Assembly (NCBI RefSeq): GCF_000420825.1 | Contig: NZ_ATVR01000011.1 | Span: 30,628-94,627, forward strand | DNA from: Butyrivibrio sp. AE2015 | GTDB taxonomy: Bacteria > Bacillota > Clostridia > Lachnospirales > Lachnospiraceae | Direction of reading: 5' to 3' | DNA: 64,000 nt | Shown here: positions 1 to 8,411 of the stretch, in pieces | How the letters are laid out: each line of letters starts with the position of its first letter | Numbering within the stretch: the stretch's first letter is position 1 | Notes under the pieces: model-generated | Told to the model about the DNA's origin: nothing | Seen by the model: only the letters and a program-made list of their open reading frames with translations | The model's database searches: none | Position numbers and translations under genes: made by a program

Positions 1-949
1 CATCAATAAAGTCCTGAACGATCTGGTCATAATCAATTTCTTTTGCATCAATGGCAAAGAACTGGTTAAGCTGCTGATATATCTTCATGCAACTGATGGT
101 ATCTGAATTGTAAATATCGATAAGACTTACATCATCTCCTGCCTTACCGCCTACATTCATGTAGTTTCCAACAAAGAAATAATTATAGAAAATATCTGTA
201 ACATCCCATTTAAACACAGCTTCAACCTGATCAGGCGCGTTATAGCTCTGAGCAAATTTCAAAATATCTGCAATAGTATGAGGAATCTTTTCCTCAACTC
301 TAGCCTGAACCTCTTTGTCTGAAATAGCAGAGTCCTCATCTCCATCAGCCTCAGCCACAGCTTCTGCAGAGCTGTCCTCTGATGCTTCCTCTTCTGCTTC
401 CTCGCCCTCTGCCATGTCAGCCTCAGCCTGCAGTTCTTCTCTTACCATATTCTCAAGGTATGTCTTGTTATAGACTAGTGAACTTGTCTCATAATAGAAA
501 GGATAGGCTATAAGTCTTCCATTATAAGTAACAGAATTAACTGCAGATGTAGGGAAAGTCTCCTCATCAAGGAAGTCAGCTCCATTGTCAATCTCAAGAG
601 CAAGTCCTGCCAAATAAGCCTTTTCAAGGGAATCATTTGTTATTATATAAAGATCAGGATAATTATCATCTTCAAGAGAAGCCTTATTGATAGCTTCAAG
701 ATATTCAAGACCTGATACAAGTACAGGCTCGATACGCACTCTGCTACGCGATTCAGAATAAGCAACCGCTTTATTCTGAAGGTATGGAGTAAGCGCATCG
801 TCCGTGTACCATATTCTTACAGTTGTCTTGTTCAGATTAAAAAGAGAATGATCCTCAAACACGCTCTGTTTGGACTGCGCGTAAAGAATCGTACCAGATA
901 ACATACAAAGTATTAAAACAATAGAAAAAACCTTAACTCTTAATCTCAT
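1..949 (-). CDS. Extracellular solute-binding protein, partial (3' end outside window)
   Basis: Reading leftward from ATG 949 the frame stays open to the window edge, about 316 residues. The N-terminus has a basic start (MRLRVK), a hydrophobic core and a likely Sec cleavage after LYAQ; there is no lipobox cysteine. Phrases such as TVRIWYTDD, DLYIITNDSLEKA and GRLIAYPFYYETSSLVYN fit family 1 sugar-type ABC binding proteins. A run of about 45 residues rich in Glu, Asp, Ala and Ser (bases about 310-445) interrupts the region after VYNKTYLENM and looks like an inserted acidic linker. The ATG overlaps the argD stop codon by 4 bp (ATGA), with a GAGGAG ribosome site inside argD, so it is translationally coupled to the arginine genes. 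Substrate unknown. Confidence 0.75.
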   Translation of the reverse strand, partial: MRLRVKVFSIVLILCMLSGTILYAQSKQSVFEDHSLFNLNKTTVRIWYTDDALTPYLQNKAVAYSESRSRVRIEPVLVSGLEYLEAINKASLEDDNYPDLYIITNDSLEKAYLAGLALEIDNGADFLDEETFPTSAVNSVTYNGRLIAYPFYYETSSLVYNKTYLENMVREELQAEADMAEGEEAEEEASEDSSAEAVAEADGDEDSAISDKEVQARVEEKIPHTIADILKFAQSYNAPDQVEAVFKWDVTDIFYNYFFVGNYMNVGGKAGDDVSLIDIYNSDTISCMKIYQQLNQFFAIDAKEIDYDQIVQDFID

Positions 950-2145
950 AAACTCCTCAGACATGAATCAAGTATACCTATCATGTCATCCACATTTTCC
1001 TTGGTTATCACAAGAGGAGGTACAAAACGGATGATATTAGGCCCTGCATTTATCAGAATAAGGCCATTTTCAAGTGCCTTATTGATAACATCAGCCACAG
1101 GTCTGTCAAATACAAGTCCCTGCATAAGTCCCATTCCTCTTCTGCACGTAATGAAGTCATAGCGTCCAGCAAGCTCATCCAAGCGCTCTTCAAGATATGG
1201 AGCCACCTCATTCACATTCTCTATTATATTGTCCTGTTTAAATAAATCAAGTACTTTGCCCACTGCTGCACATGCAAAAGGATTGCCGCCGTAAGTAGTA
1301 CCATGGTCACCTGCAACGAGAGAATTAGCCCCTACTTTTTCAGTCATAAGGAATGCTCCTACAGGTACTCCACATCCAAGGGCCTTGGCCGTTGTCATGA
1401 TATCAGGTTTTACTCCATATTTCTGCCATGCAAACATATATCCTGTCCTGCCCATACCGCACTGTATCTCATCAAGGATAAGAAGGATATCTCTTTCATC
1501 GCAGAGCTTTCTTATCTTTGTAAGGAATTCCTCTGTTGCCGGATAAATTCCGCCTTCTCCCTGTACCGTCTCAAGAATTATAGCGCAGGTCTTATCATTC
1601 ACCTGTGAAAGAACGCTTTCAAAGTCATTTAGATCAGCAAACTTTATATTTCCGATCATAGGCTCAAAAGCCTCTCTGTAGTGAGGATTTCCTGTTACTG
1701 AAAGCGCTCCGAAGGTCCTGCCGTGGAAAGAATGGTTCATGGCGATTATCTCATGATCAGTTTTTCCATCCTTTAAAAACGCATACTTTCTGGCAGCCTT
1801 AAGTGCGCCTTCGACTGCTTCCGCGCCGCTGTTTGTAAAAAAGACTCTGTCCATTTTTGACACTTCTTTTAACTTCTTAGCTGCTTCTATAGCCGGCACA
1901 TTATAATAATAATTTGATGTATGGAGAACCTTATCGATCTGAGCTTTTAAGGCGTCATTGTATTCCTTGTTATTGTAACCAAGGGCAAAAACAGCAATAC
2001 CTGCCACAAAGTCAAGGTACTTTTTTCCATCGATATCATATAGGTACACTCCATCGCCCTTTTCAAGGACAATCTGATATCTGTTATATGTATGAAGCAG
2101 CGCTTTCTCAGCCTCTTCGATATATGATTTCATCTTTTCGCTCAT
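946..2145 (-). CDS. argD: Acetylornithine aminotransferase
   Basis: A PLP-dependent class III aminotransferase, 399 residues, the usual length. It transfers the amino group from glutamate to N-acetylglutamate semialdehyde in cytoplasmic arginine synthesis. The Schiff-base lysine is K254 in TTAKALGCGVP. D225 in LILDEIQCGMGRTG binds the pyridine nitrogen, and NSGAEAVEGALK near 105-116 binds phosphate. It is the fifth gene of the leftward argC-GNAT-argJ-argB-argD operon, 44 bp behind argB, and its stop overlaps the start of the solute-binding protein gene. The close homologues ornithine aminotransferase and GABA aminotransferase are less likely given the operon. Confidence 0.95.
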   Translation of the reverse strand: MSEKMKSYIEEAEKALLHTYNRYQIVLEKGDGVYLYDIDGKKYLDFVAGIAVFALGYNNKEYNDALKAQIDKVLHTSNYYYNVPAIEAAKKLKEVSKMDRVFFTNSGAEAVEGALKAARKYAFLKDGKTDHEIIAMNHSFHGRTFGALSVTGNPHYREAFEPMIGNIKFADLNDFESVLSQVNDKTCAIILETVQGEGGIYPATEEFLTKIRKLCDERDILLILDEIQCGMGRTGYMFAWQKYGVKPDIMTTAKALGCGVPVGAFLMTEKVGANSLVAGDHGTTYGGNPFACAAVGKVLDLFKQDNIIENVNEVAPYLEERLDELAGRYDFITCRRGMGLMQGLVFDRPVADVINKALENGLILINAGPNIIRFVPPLVITKENVDDMIGILDSCLRSL

Positions 2146-2189
2146 AGCTTAAGTTCTCCCTTATTATTATGTTTTTTTGCTGCTACTTC

Positions 2190-3062
2190 TTAGTCAGCTG
2201 TAAACATTGTTCCAACACCCTTGTTGGTAAATATTTCCAAAAGCAGGCAATGTGCTATTCTTCCATCCAGGATATGAACGCTGTTAACGCCCTGTCTTAT
2301 GGCATCTGTGCAGTTGTTGAGTTTTGGAAGCATTCCTCCGCCTATATTTCCACCAGCAATAAGGGCATCTGCCTCCGAACATGTAAGTCTTGACAGGAAT
2401 GATGATGGATCGTTTATATCTTTATAAACACCTTCTATATCAGTCAAAAATGCGAGTTTGTCTGCCCCAACAGCCTTAGCGATGGCACATGCCGCATCAT
2501 CTGCATTGATATTGTAGGTATCAAAATTATCATCAAATCCAATAGGTGCAATGACAGGGAGATACTCATTATCAATAAGGTCAAATAAGACCTTCGGATC
2601 AACCTTGTCGATCTCACCAACATAGCCAATATCCTTGCCATCTGAATATTTCTTTTTAACATGCAAAAGACCTGAGTCTTTTCCGCTTATACCTATGGCC
2701 TTTACTCCAAGCTCCTGAACCATCGTAACCAGCTGCTTATTTACTCTGCCAAGGACCATCTCGGCTATTTCCATAGTCTCTGCATCAGTCACTCTAAGTC
2801 CGTTTACGAACTGGGCCTCTTTTCCCACTTTTGAAACCCAGGAACTGATGGCCTTTCCACCGCCATGTACAATGATCGGTTTAAGTCCTACAAGCTTTAA
2901 AAGAGTAACGTCTGTTATTACACTCTTTTGAAGTTCCTCGTTGCTCATGGCACTACCGCCATACTTGACAACGATGATCTTCTTATTGAATTTCTGAATA
3001 TATGGAAGGGCCTCAACCAGTACTTCTGCTTTTTTTAATACACTTTCCATATCCTTATCCAT
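2190..3062 (-). CDS. argB: Acetylglutamate kinase
   Basis: Amino-acid kinase family, 290 residues. It phosphorylates N-acetylglutamate with ATP, the second committed step of arginine synthesis. KYGGSAM near the N-terminus is the ATP-phosphate motif, HGGGKAI near 67-73 binds the substrate, and the middle carries [12 protein letters not shown] and FLTDIEGVY as expected. The enzyme is often inhibited by arginine; the N-terminal stretch before KIIVVKYGG (about 27 residues) is the segment that in arginine-sensitive kinases forms a regulatory helix, but sensitivity cannot be read from sequence alone. It follows argJ by 12 bp and precedes argD by 44 bp in the same operon. Confidence 0.95.
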   Translation of the reverse strand: MDKDMESVLKKAEVLVEALPYIQKFNKKIIVVKYGGSAMSNEELQKSVITDVTLLKLVGLKPIIVHGGGKAISSWVSKVGKEAQFVNGLRVTDAETMEIAEMVLGRVNKQLVTMVQELGVKAIGISGKDSGLLHVKKKYSDGKDIGYVGEIDKVDPKVLFDLIDNEYLPVIAPIGFDDNFDTYNINADDAACAIAKAVGADKLAFLTDIEGVYKDINDPSSFLSRLTCSEADALIAGGNIGGGMLPKLNNCTDAIRQGVNSVHILDGRIAHCLLLEIFTNKGVGTMFTAD

Positions 3063-3074
3063 AGTAAGTCCTCC

Positions 3075-4298
3075 TTATGACCTGTAATCGGCATTGATCT
3101 TCACATAATCATATGTGAGATCACATCCCCATGCTGTTGCCGACTCGTTACCTTCATGCATATCCACAAGTACTGTTACAGCATCAGCCTTCATGATCTG
3201 AAGTGCCTTATCTTCATCAAAATCAAGTGGTGTTCCCATATGAAATACTTCTATCTTGCCATTTGCGCTCTCAAAGAAAAGTTCCACATCGTTCTGATCA
3301 AAGATAGCGCCTGAATATCCCATGGCACAAAGAAATCTTCCAAAATTGGCATCACAGCCGTAGATAGCTGCTTTTGAAAGATTTGATCCAACAATTGCTC
3401 TTGAAAGAGTTCTTGCGTCTGCTTTACTTTTTGCATTTACAACTTTTGCTTCAAAGAGCTTTGTTGCTCCCTCACCATCAGAAGCCATCTTCTTTGCAAG
3501 AAATGTGCAGACATAGGAAAGAGCTTCTTTAAACTTTTTATAATTATCATTTTTCTCGCTGATGCAGTCATTTCCTGCAAGTCCATTTGCCATACACAAG
3601 AGAGTATCGTTGGTTGAGGTATCACCATCAACTGTTATCATATTAAAAGAGTCTGCTACTACGTCTTTTACCGCTTCCTGAAGCAGTGATTTCTCAATCT
3701 TAAGATCGGTAGATAAAAATGCAAGCATGGTGCACATATTGGGATGGATCATTCCTGATCCCTTGCTCATGCCTCCAAGAGTGATCTCCTTACCATCAAT
3801 ATCAAAGGTCACGGCAATCTCTTTGTTAACCGTATCAGTTGTCATTATGGCCTTTGAAGCTGCAGTTCCTGCTTCAATACTGTCATCAAGACTTTCGCTC
3901 ATCTTAGATACGCCAAGTGTCATCTTATCTACAGGAAGCTGCATTCCAATTACACCGGTAGATGCGACGCCAACTGATAAATATTCAACTCCAAGGCTCT
4001 TTTCAACTGCCTTTGCCACCGCCTCGCATGCGTCAAATCCCTCTTTCCCTGTACATGCATTGGCAATTCCTGAATTGATCACAACTGCCTGCATAGTACT
4101 ACCGGATTCAACTATTTTTTTATCCCACTGGACACATGCAGCCTTTACCACATTGGAAGTAAAGGTTCCTGCGCACACACAGGGCTCTGTGGAATATATA
4201 AGTGCCATATCAGTCCTGTCTTTATACTTGATACCTGCTTCGCAGCTTGCCGCCTTAAATCCTTTTGCTGCTGTAATACCACCTGTTATCTCTTTCAT
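3075..4298 (-). CDS. argJ: Bifunctional glutamate N-acetyltransferase / ornithine acetyltransferase (ArgJ)
   Basis: ArgJ family, 407 residues. It recycles the acetyl group from N-acetylornithine to glutamate and in many species also makes N-acetylglutamate from acetyl-CoA. The precursor self-cleaves before a threonine that becomes the N-terminal nucleophile. Here that residue is T190 in KGSGMIHPNMCTMLAF, so the scissile bond is Cys189-Thr190 instead of the common Ala-Thr. TGVIG near 114-118 and the downstream TVDGDTSTND motif are present. Presence of ArgJ and of no separate ArgE in the window indicates the cyclic acetyl route. It lies 8 bp after a GNAT gene and 12 bp before argB. Confidence 0.95.
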   Translation of the reverse strand: MKEITGGITAAKGFKAASCEAGIKYKDRTDMALIYSTEPCVCAGTFTSNVVKAACVQWDKKIVESGSTMQAVVINSGIANACTGKEGFDACEAVAKAVEKSLGVEYLSVGVASTGVIGMQLPVDKMTLGVSKMSESLDDSIEAGTAASKAIMTTDTVNKEIAVTFDIDGKEITLGGMSKGSGMIHPNMCTMLAFLSTDLKIEKSLLQEAVKDVVADSFNMITVDGDTSTNDTLLCMANGLAGNDCISEKNDNYKKFKEALSYVCTFLAKKMASDGEGATKLFEAKVVNAKSKADARTLSRAIVGSNLSKAAIYGCDANFGRFLCAMGYSGAIFDQNDVELFFESANGKIEVFHMGTPLDFDEDKALQIMKADAVTVLVDMHEGNESATAWGCDLTYDYVKINADYRS

Positions 4299-4306
4299 AT
4301 ATCACC

Positions 4307-4750
4307 TCATTTATTAAATATAGTCAGATTACCTTCATTTAAAGCAAAATCGTAATAATTGAGATCAGTTCTTAATGTCCATCCCATTTTCTGCCAGAAC
4401 TTATTGCCAACTGTATTTGTAACAAAAGCATTCAGGCAGACCTTATTGATCTTTTCTTTTTTTAGCTGCTCACAGCAAAACTCAACCATTTTTTTGCCGA
4501 TTCCATGCATTCTGTACTTTTCACTTACGCATACATGATAAAGACAGGCCCTTCGTCCATCATGTCCACATAAAATAGCACCGACTATCTTTCCATCCTC
4601 CACATCAACTGCGCTTGTGGTGGGATTTCTTTTTAAAAACATCTCTACGCCTTCTTTAGTATCGTCAATTGAACGGATTCCAAAACCATGTATCGACATC
4701 CAGAGCGCGTATACTTCATCATAATCATCAATCGTCATTGTACGAACCAT
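4307..4750 (-). CDS. GNAT family N-acetyltransferase inside the arg operon
   Basis: A 147-residue single-domain GNAT enzyme. The acetyl-CoA loop is VSEKYRMHGIGKKMVEF (R-x-x-G-x-G type), followed by INKVCLNAFVTNTVGNKFWQKMGW, the usual beta5-alpha4 end of the fold. It sits between argC (27 bp upstream) and argJ (8 bp downstream) on the same strand, so it is co-transcribed. Context suggests a role in arginine metabolism, perhaps a short N-acetylglutamate synthase that primes the cyclic pathway. The sequence itself resembles general YpeA-like acetyltransferases and does not prove a substrate; it could equally acetylate a protein or small amine. Confidence 0.8.
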   Translation of the reverse strand: MVRTMTIDDYDEVYALWMSIHGFGIRSIDDTKEGVEMFLKRNPTTSAVDVEDGKIVGAILCGHDGRRACLYHVCVSEKYRMHGIGKKMVEFCCEQLKKEKINKVCLNAFVTNTVGNKFWQKMGWTLRTDLNYYDFALNEGNLTIFNK

Positions 4751-4777
4751 AGTTTCACCAGCTTTTCTTTTTATTTA

Positions 4778-5830
4778 TTAGGGGAAGCAGGGAACAATCT
4801 CAAGTCCCATACTCTCTTTAAGACCAAAGGCAATATTCATATTCTGAACCGCCTGTCCCGCAGCACCCTTTACAAGGTTGTCGATGGCACCCATCATGAT
4901 TATTCTTCCGGTACGCTCATCGATCTTAAATCCAATATCTACAAAATTACTGCATTCTACCCATCTTGTTTCAGGATAAACGCCATCCTCAAGAAGTCTT
5001 ATAAAATACTCATTCTTGTAATATTTTTCATATGCAGCTCTTATATCCATAGCGCTTGGAAGCTTGCCATCCTTCTTTATAAGAGATGCGTACTCTGTTG
5101 CAAGTATTCCTCTGTTCATAGGAACAAGGTGAGGTGTGAAGTTTAACACAAGCTCTTTTCCCGCAGCGTAGCCCAGCTGTTCTTCTATCTCAGGAGTATG
5201 TCTGTGTGTAGCTACTCCATATGGTTTGCAGCTCTCATTGACTTCACAGTAGAGATTTGCAACCTTAGCACCTCTTCCAGCTCCGGAAACACCACTTAAG
5301 GCATCAATTATCAGAGAATCAGGATCAATAAGTTCTTCTTTAATAAGAGGATATGCTGTAAGGATCGAACAGGTCGTATAGCATCCCGGATTTGCAATGA
5401 TCCTTGCATTCTTTATCTTATCTCGATTTATTTCGCACAGACCATATACAGCTTCATTTATATATTCAGGAGCTTTATGTTCTATCTTGTACCATTTCTC
5501 ATATATAGATACATCTTTTAACCTGAAATCAGCTGACAGATCTATTACCTTCACCTTATTTAATATAGTTTCATTGATCAGTGATGCACAAAGTCCCTGA
5601 GGAGTTGCTGTGAAAATAACATCTACCTCATCTGAAAGCTTATCCATGTTGTCGTCCATGCATTTTGCATCTACCAATTTAAAAAGGTTTCCATATATAC
5701 TACTGTACTTCTCATCTATGTAGCTTCTGGACCCATACCAAACAACTTCTGCTTCAGGATGTCCCTGCAGTAATCTCACAATTTCTGCGCCTGCATATCC
5801 GGTTGCACCAATGATTCCTACTTTTATCAT
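4778..5830 (-). CDS. argC: N-acetyl-gamma-glutamyl-phosphate reductase
   Basis: A 350-residue NADPH-dependent reductase that converts N-acetylglutamyl phosphate to the semialdehyde. The N-terminal GIIGATGYAGAEIVRLL is the dinucleotide-binding loop. The catalytic cysteine is C150 in IIANPGCYTT, and the substrate-binding HRHTPEI lies further on. It is the first gene of the leftward arg operon. A strong AGGAGG ribosome site precedes ATG 5830, and a TTGCAT-17-TATACT promoter lies just upstream in the divergent region shared with argG. Confidence 0.95.
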   Translation of the reverse strand: MIKVGIIGATGYAGAEIVRLLQGHPEAEVVWYGSRSYIDEKYSSIYGNLFKLVDAKCMDDNMDKLSDEVDVIFTATPQGLCASLINETILNKVKVIDLSADFRLKDVSIYEKWYKIEHKAPEYINEAVYGLCEINRDKIKNARIIANPGCYTTCSILTAYPLIKEELIDPDSLIIDALSGVSGAGRGAKVANLYCEVNESCKPYGVATHRHTPEIEEQLGYAAGKELVLNFTPHLVPMNRGILATEYASLIKKDGKLPSAMDIRAAYEKYYKNEYFIRLLEDGVYPETRWVECSNFVDIGFKIDERTGRIIMMGAIDNLVKGAAGQAVQNMNIAFGLKESMGLEIVPCFP

Positions 5831-5859
5831 CTTCTTGAAACCTCCTATAAACTTTTTTC

Positions 5860-5888
5860 AGTATACGACCTATAAAAAAAATATGCAA
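5860..5888 (-). promoter_or_regulatory. Promoter of the argC operon
   Basis: On the minus strand, TTGCAT (5883-5888) and TATACT (5860-5865) are separated by 17 bp, a good housekeeping promoter 30 bp before the argC start. Its -35 end adjoins the operator-like repeats, so a repressor bound there would block it. Confidence 0.7.
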
Positions 5889-5898
5889 CAGAAAATAT

Positions 5899-5942
5899 AA
5901 ATATTTATGCATGTTTTTAATTATTTTTAAATATTTATACAT
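5899..5942. promoter_or_regulatory. Candidate arginine-repressor operators between argC and argG
   Basis: Two nearly identical 14-mers, AAATATTTATGCAT (5899-5912) and AAATATTTATACAT (5929-5942), start exactly 30 bp apart and so face the same side of the helix. Their TATTTATRCAT core resembles the A+T-rich half of ArgR/AhrC operators. Outside them the TGCAAC element at 5884-5889 is repeated inverted at 5948-5953. They lie between the two divergent promoters. Identity as ArgR sites is inferred from pattern and context. Confidence 0.6.
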
Positions 5943-5948
5943 TTTTGG

Positions 5949-5977
5949 TTGCATTTTGTGCATAAAGGGTTTATATT
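5949..5977 (+). promoter_or_regulatory. Promoter of argG
   Basis: TTGCAT (5949-5954) and TATATT (5972-5977) with a 17-bp spacer, 49 bp before the argG start. It mirrors the argC promoter, with the same TTGCAT -35 hexamer. Confidence 0.65.
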
Positions 5978-6026
5978 ATGATAAAACAAATTCGTGAAAA
6001 CATAAAAGAAAGACGAGGAGAGAAAA

Positions 6027-7256
6027 ATGGCAAAAGAAAAGGTTATTCTTGCATATTCAGGCGGTTTGGACACTACTGCTATCATACCCTGGCTTAAGGA
6101 AAACTTCGATTATGAAGTTGTATGCGTCTGCATAGATTGCGGTCAGGAAGAGGAACTTGATGGCCTGAATGAAAGAGCTTTAAGTTGCGGGGCAAGCAAA
6201 CTCTATATATTAGATGTTGTTGATGAATTCTGTGATGAGTACATAGTTCCATGTGTAATGGCTCACGCAGTTTATGAGAATAAGTACCTTCTTGGCACTT
6301 CAATGGCTCGTCCTCTTATTGCTAAAAAGCTTGTTGAGGTAGCAAGAAAAGAAGGCGCTGTAGCTATCTGCCACGGAGCAACAGGTAAAGGAAATGACCA
6401 GATCCGTTTCGAACTTGGTATCAAGGCTCTTGCTCCTGATATAAAGATTATCGCAGCCTGGAGAAATGATAAGTGGACAATGGATTCACGTGAATCTGAG
6501 ATTGAATACTGCAAAGCTCATGGCATCAATCTTCCATTCTCTGCAGATTCAAGCTACAGCCGTGACAGAAACCTCTGGCACATCTCACACGAAGGTCTTG
6601 AGCTCGAAGATCCTTCTCTAGAGCCAAACTACAAGCATCTCTTAGTACTCGGCAAAACTCCTGAAGAGGCTCCTGACACACCAACAACTGTAACAATGAC
6701 ATTTGAAGCAGGTGTTCCAAAGTCTGTTAACGGAAAAGAAATGAAGGTTTCAGACATCATCCGTACACTCAACAAGCTTGGAGGCGAAAACGGTATCGGA
6801 ATCGTTGACATAGTTGAGAACCGCGTAGTTGGAATGAAGTCCCGTGGCGTATATGAGACACCGGGCGGAACAATTCTTTACGAAGCGCACCAGCAGCTTG
6901 AGGAGTTGATTTTAGACCGCGATACCTATACAATGAAGAAAGATATGGGCAACAAGTTTGCTGATATAGTATATGAAGGGAAATGGTTTACTCCTCTTCG
7001 TGAAGCAGAACAGGCATTTATCGAGTCCACACAGAAATATGTGACAGGCGAAGTTACATTTAAGCTTTACAAGGGCAACATCATTAAAGCAGGCACAACT
7101 TCTCCATACTCTCTCTACAACGAGAGCATCGCATCATTCAAGACAGGTGACCTTTACGATCACCATGATGCAGAAGGATTCATAAATCTGTTTGGCCTTT
7201 CTTCAAAGGTACGTGCTATGAAGATGCAGGAAGCCGAAAAGAACTGCTGTAAATGA
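6027..7256 (+). CDS. argG: Argininosuccinate synthase
   Basis: A 409-residue ATP-dependent ligase that joins citrulline and aspartate. The N-terminal AYSGGLDTTAIIPWL is the PP-loop ATP site, and GATGKGNDQIRFE near 117-129 contacts substrates. Length and motifs are standard for the bacterial type. The start is preceded by GAGGAG at good spacing. argG is transcribed away from argC out of a shared control region, so both halves of the pathway can respond to the same repressor. No argH follows; argH, argF and carAB must lie elsewhere. Confidence 0.95.
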   Translation: MAKEKVILAYSGGLDTTAIIPWLKENFDYEVVCVCIDCGQEEELDGLNERALSCGASKLYILDVVDEFCDEYIVPCVMAHAVYENKYLLGTSMARPLIAKKLVEVARKEGAVAICHGATGKGNDQIRFELGIKALAPDIKIIAAWRNDKWTMDSRESEIEYCKAHGINLPFSADSSYSRDRNLWHISHEGLELEDPSLEPNYKHLLVLGKTPEEAPDTPTTVTMTFEAGVPKSVNGKEMKVSDIIRTLNKLGGENGIGIVDIVENRVVGMKSRGVYETPGGTILYEAHQQLEELILDRDTYTMKKDMGNKFADIVYEGKWFTPLREAEQAFIESTQKYVTGEVTFKLYKGNIIKAGTTSPYSLYNESIASFKTGDLYDHHDAEGFINLFGLSSKVRAMKMQEAEKNCCK

Positions 7257-7546
7257 ATTCACTCACTTATTTAATAGGTTACTTCATTTTAGTGAATATT
7301 ATTGGGTTTGCCTTAATGGGAATAGACAAGCGAAGGGCGCGTAAAAACGCCTTTCGCATTCCAGAGGCAACCCTTTTTTCAGTTGCAATAATAGGTGGAA
7401 GTTTGGGGGCCATCATAGGTATGCAGCTATTCAGGCACAAGACAGCGCACTTGTCTTTTAAGATTTGGATGCCTGTTATTCTTTTGCTTCAGATATTGGT
7501 TGGTGTATTATTATTTATAGCTCCGATCAGTATTGATTTCATTTAA
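7253..7546 (+). CDS. DUF1294 family membrane protein
   Basis: A 97-residue protein with about three membrane segments. The first helix (residues 5-23) is followed by MGIDKRRARKNAFRIPE, then GGSLGAIIGMQLFRHKT, the signature of DUF1294, and a C-terminal hydrophobic helix. Function unknown. Its ATG overlaps the argG stop by 4 bp, so it is translated with argG. No sequence feature connects it to arginine chemistry; a role in transport of a related compound is only a guess. Confidence 0.8.
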   Translation: MNSLTYLIGYFILVNIIGFALMGIDKRRARKNAFRIPEATLFSVAIIGGSLGAIIGMQLFRHKTAHLSFKIWMPVILLLQILVGVLLFIAPISIDFI

Positions 7547-7574
7547 TTGTTTTTTTGGGGAATGGGGAGGAAAA

Positions 7575-8312
7575 ATGCATATAGCAGTATGTGACGACAA
7601 CATTGCAGACAGAAAGCAGACTGAAAGGCTTCTGGGAAGACAATCAGACAGGTTTTTTAAGGATCTTGGGGAAAGGATCTATATCGACTCCTATGGCAAC
7701 ATTGACGCTTTTATGCAGCACCCGCAGATGTATCACGGTCTGTTTGTTGACATGGTGAATAGTGATGTAGACGGCTGTCAGGTGGCAAAGATGCTGCTTG
7801 CTGACGGTGTTACTAACCCAATCGTACTCTGCTCTTCTTCTATTGACTATAGAAAAAGAATTGCAGATGAAGGTATAAATGAACCAAATATCTTTTTTCT
7901 GGACAAACCAATAAAAGTAGCTGATCTTACAGCTACAATGGACGAAATAAGAAGATGGATGGGTGATCCCATTCAGACTTTGGAACTTAGAGGACAGCAC
8001 GGGACAATCTATGCCAAGGGCGATGACATAATATGCGTCATAAAAAAAGGCGCAGAGCTTTGCATCCACCTTGCTGATGGACGAATTCAGGTCATTATGG
8101 ATGATATCTATAATTTCTATGACCAGTGCGCGATTTTCCCACAGATCTGCCCTGTTTCCGATACCACACTGATCAACATAAATCATATATCAAAGACTGC
8201 TTTTATGAGAGTTACTATGGACAATAATAGTACCTATCAGGTCACCCTGACCTACAGAAACTCGATCAAGCAGGCCCGAGAGATTTGTGATCGCATAGCA
8301 AAAGAAAAGTGA
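7575..8312 (+). CDS. LytTR-type response regulator
   Basis: 245 residues from ATG 7575, chosen because GGGGAGG sits just before it; an upstream ATG at 7533 lacks a ribosome site. Residues 1-120 form a receiver: acidic pair D7-D8, phosphoacceptor D59 in LFVDMVN, and K111 in FFLDKP. Residues about 137-245 resemble a LytTR DNA-binding domain, with PVSDTTLININHISK matching the helix-strand signature of that family. It should bind DNA as a phosphorylation-controlled regulator. No sensor kinase gene is adjacent, so its partner is unknown. It follows the DUF1294 gene by 28 bp. Confidence 0.85.
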   Translation: MHIAVCDDNIADRKQTERLLGRQSDRFFKDLGERIYIDSYGNIDAFMQHPQMYHGLFVDMVNSDVDGCQVAKMLLADGVTNPIVLCSSSIDYRKRIADEGINEPNIFFLDKPIKVADLTATMDEIRRWMGDPIQTLELRGQHGTIYAKGDDIICVIKKGAELCIHLADGRIQVIMDDIYNFYDQCAIFPQICPVSDTTLININHISKTAFMRVTMDNNSTYQVTLTYRNSIKQAREICDRIAKEK

Positions 8313-8360
8313 CCTATAATCCGTTTGTTTACTGGCAGTTGTGCACGTGGTATCATCATG

Positions 8361-8381
8361 ATGTAGTAATTGATACTACAT
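8361..8381. repeat. Perfect 8-bp inverted repeat upstream of degV
   Basis: ATGTAGTA and TACTACAT flank a 5-base centre and are followed by TTTT. It may be a regulator's operator for the following gene or a weak terminator of the LytTR gene. Confidence 0.4.
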
Positions 8382-8411
8382 TTTGCATTATGTATATTAT
8401 TTGGAGGATCT

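Noticed and set aside
3727..4317. A 196-residue open frame on the plus strand
   Set aside because: It lies opposite argJ, has no ribosome site and reads as the mirror of a highly conserved gene.
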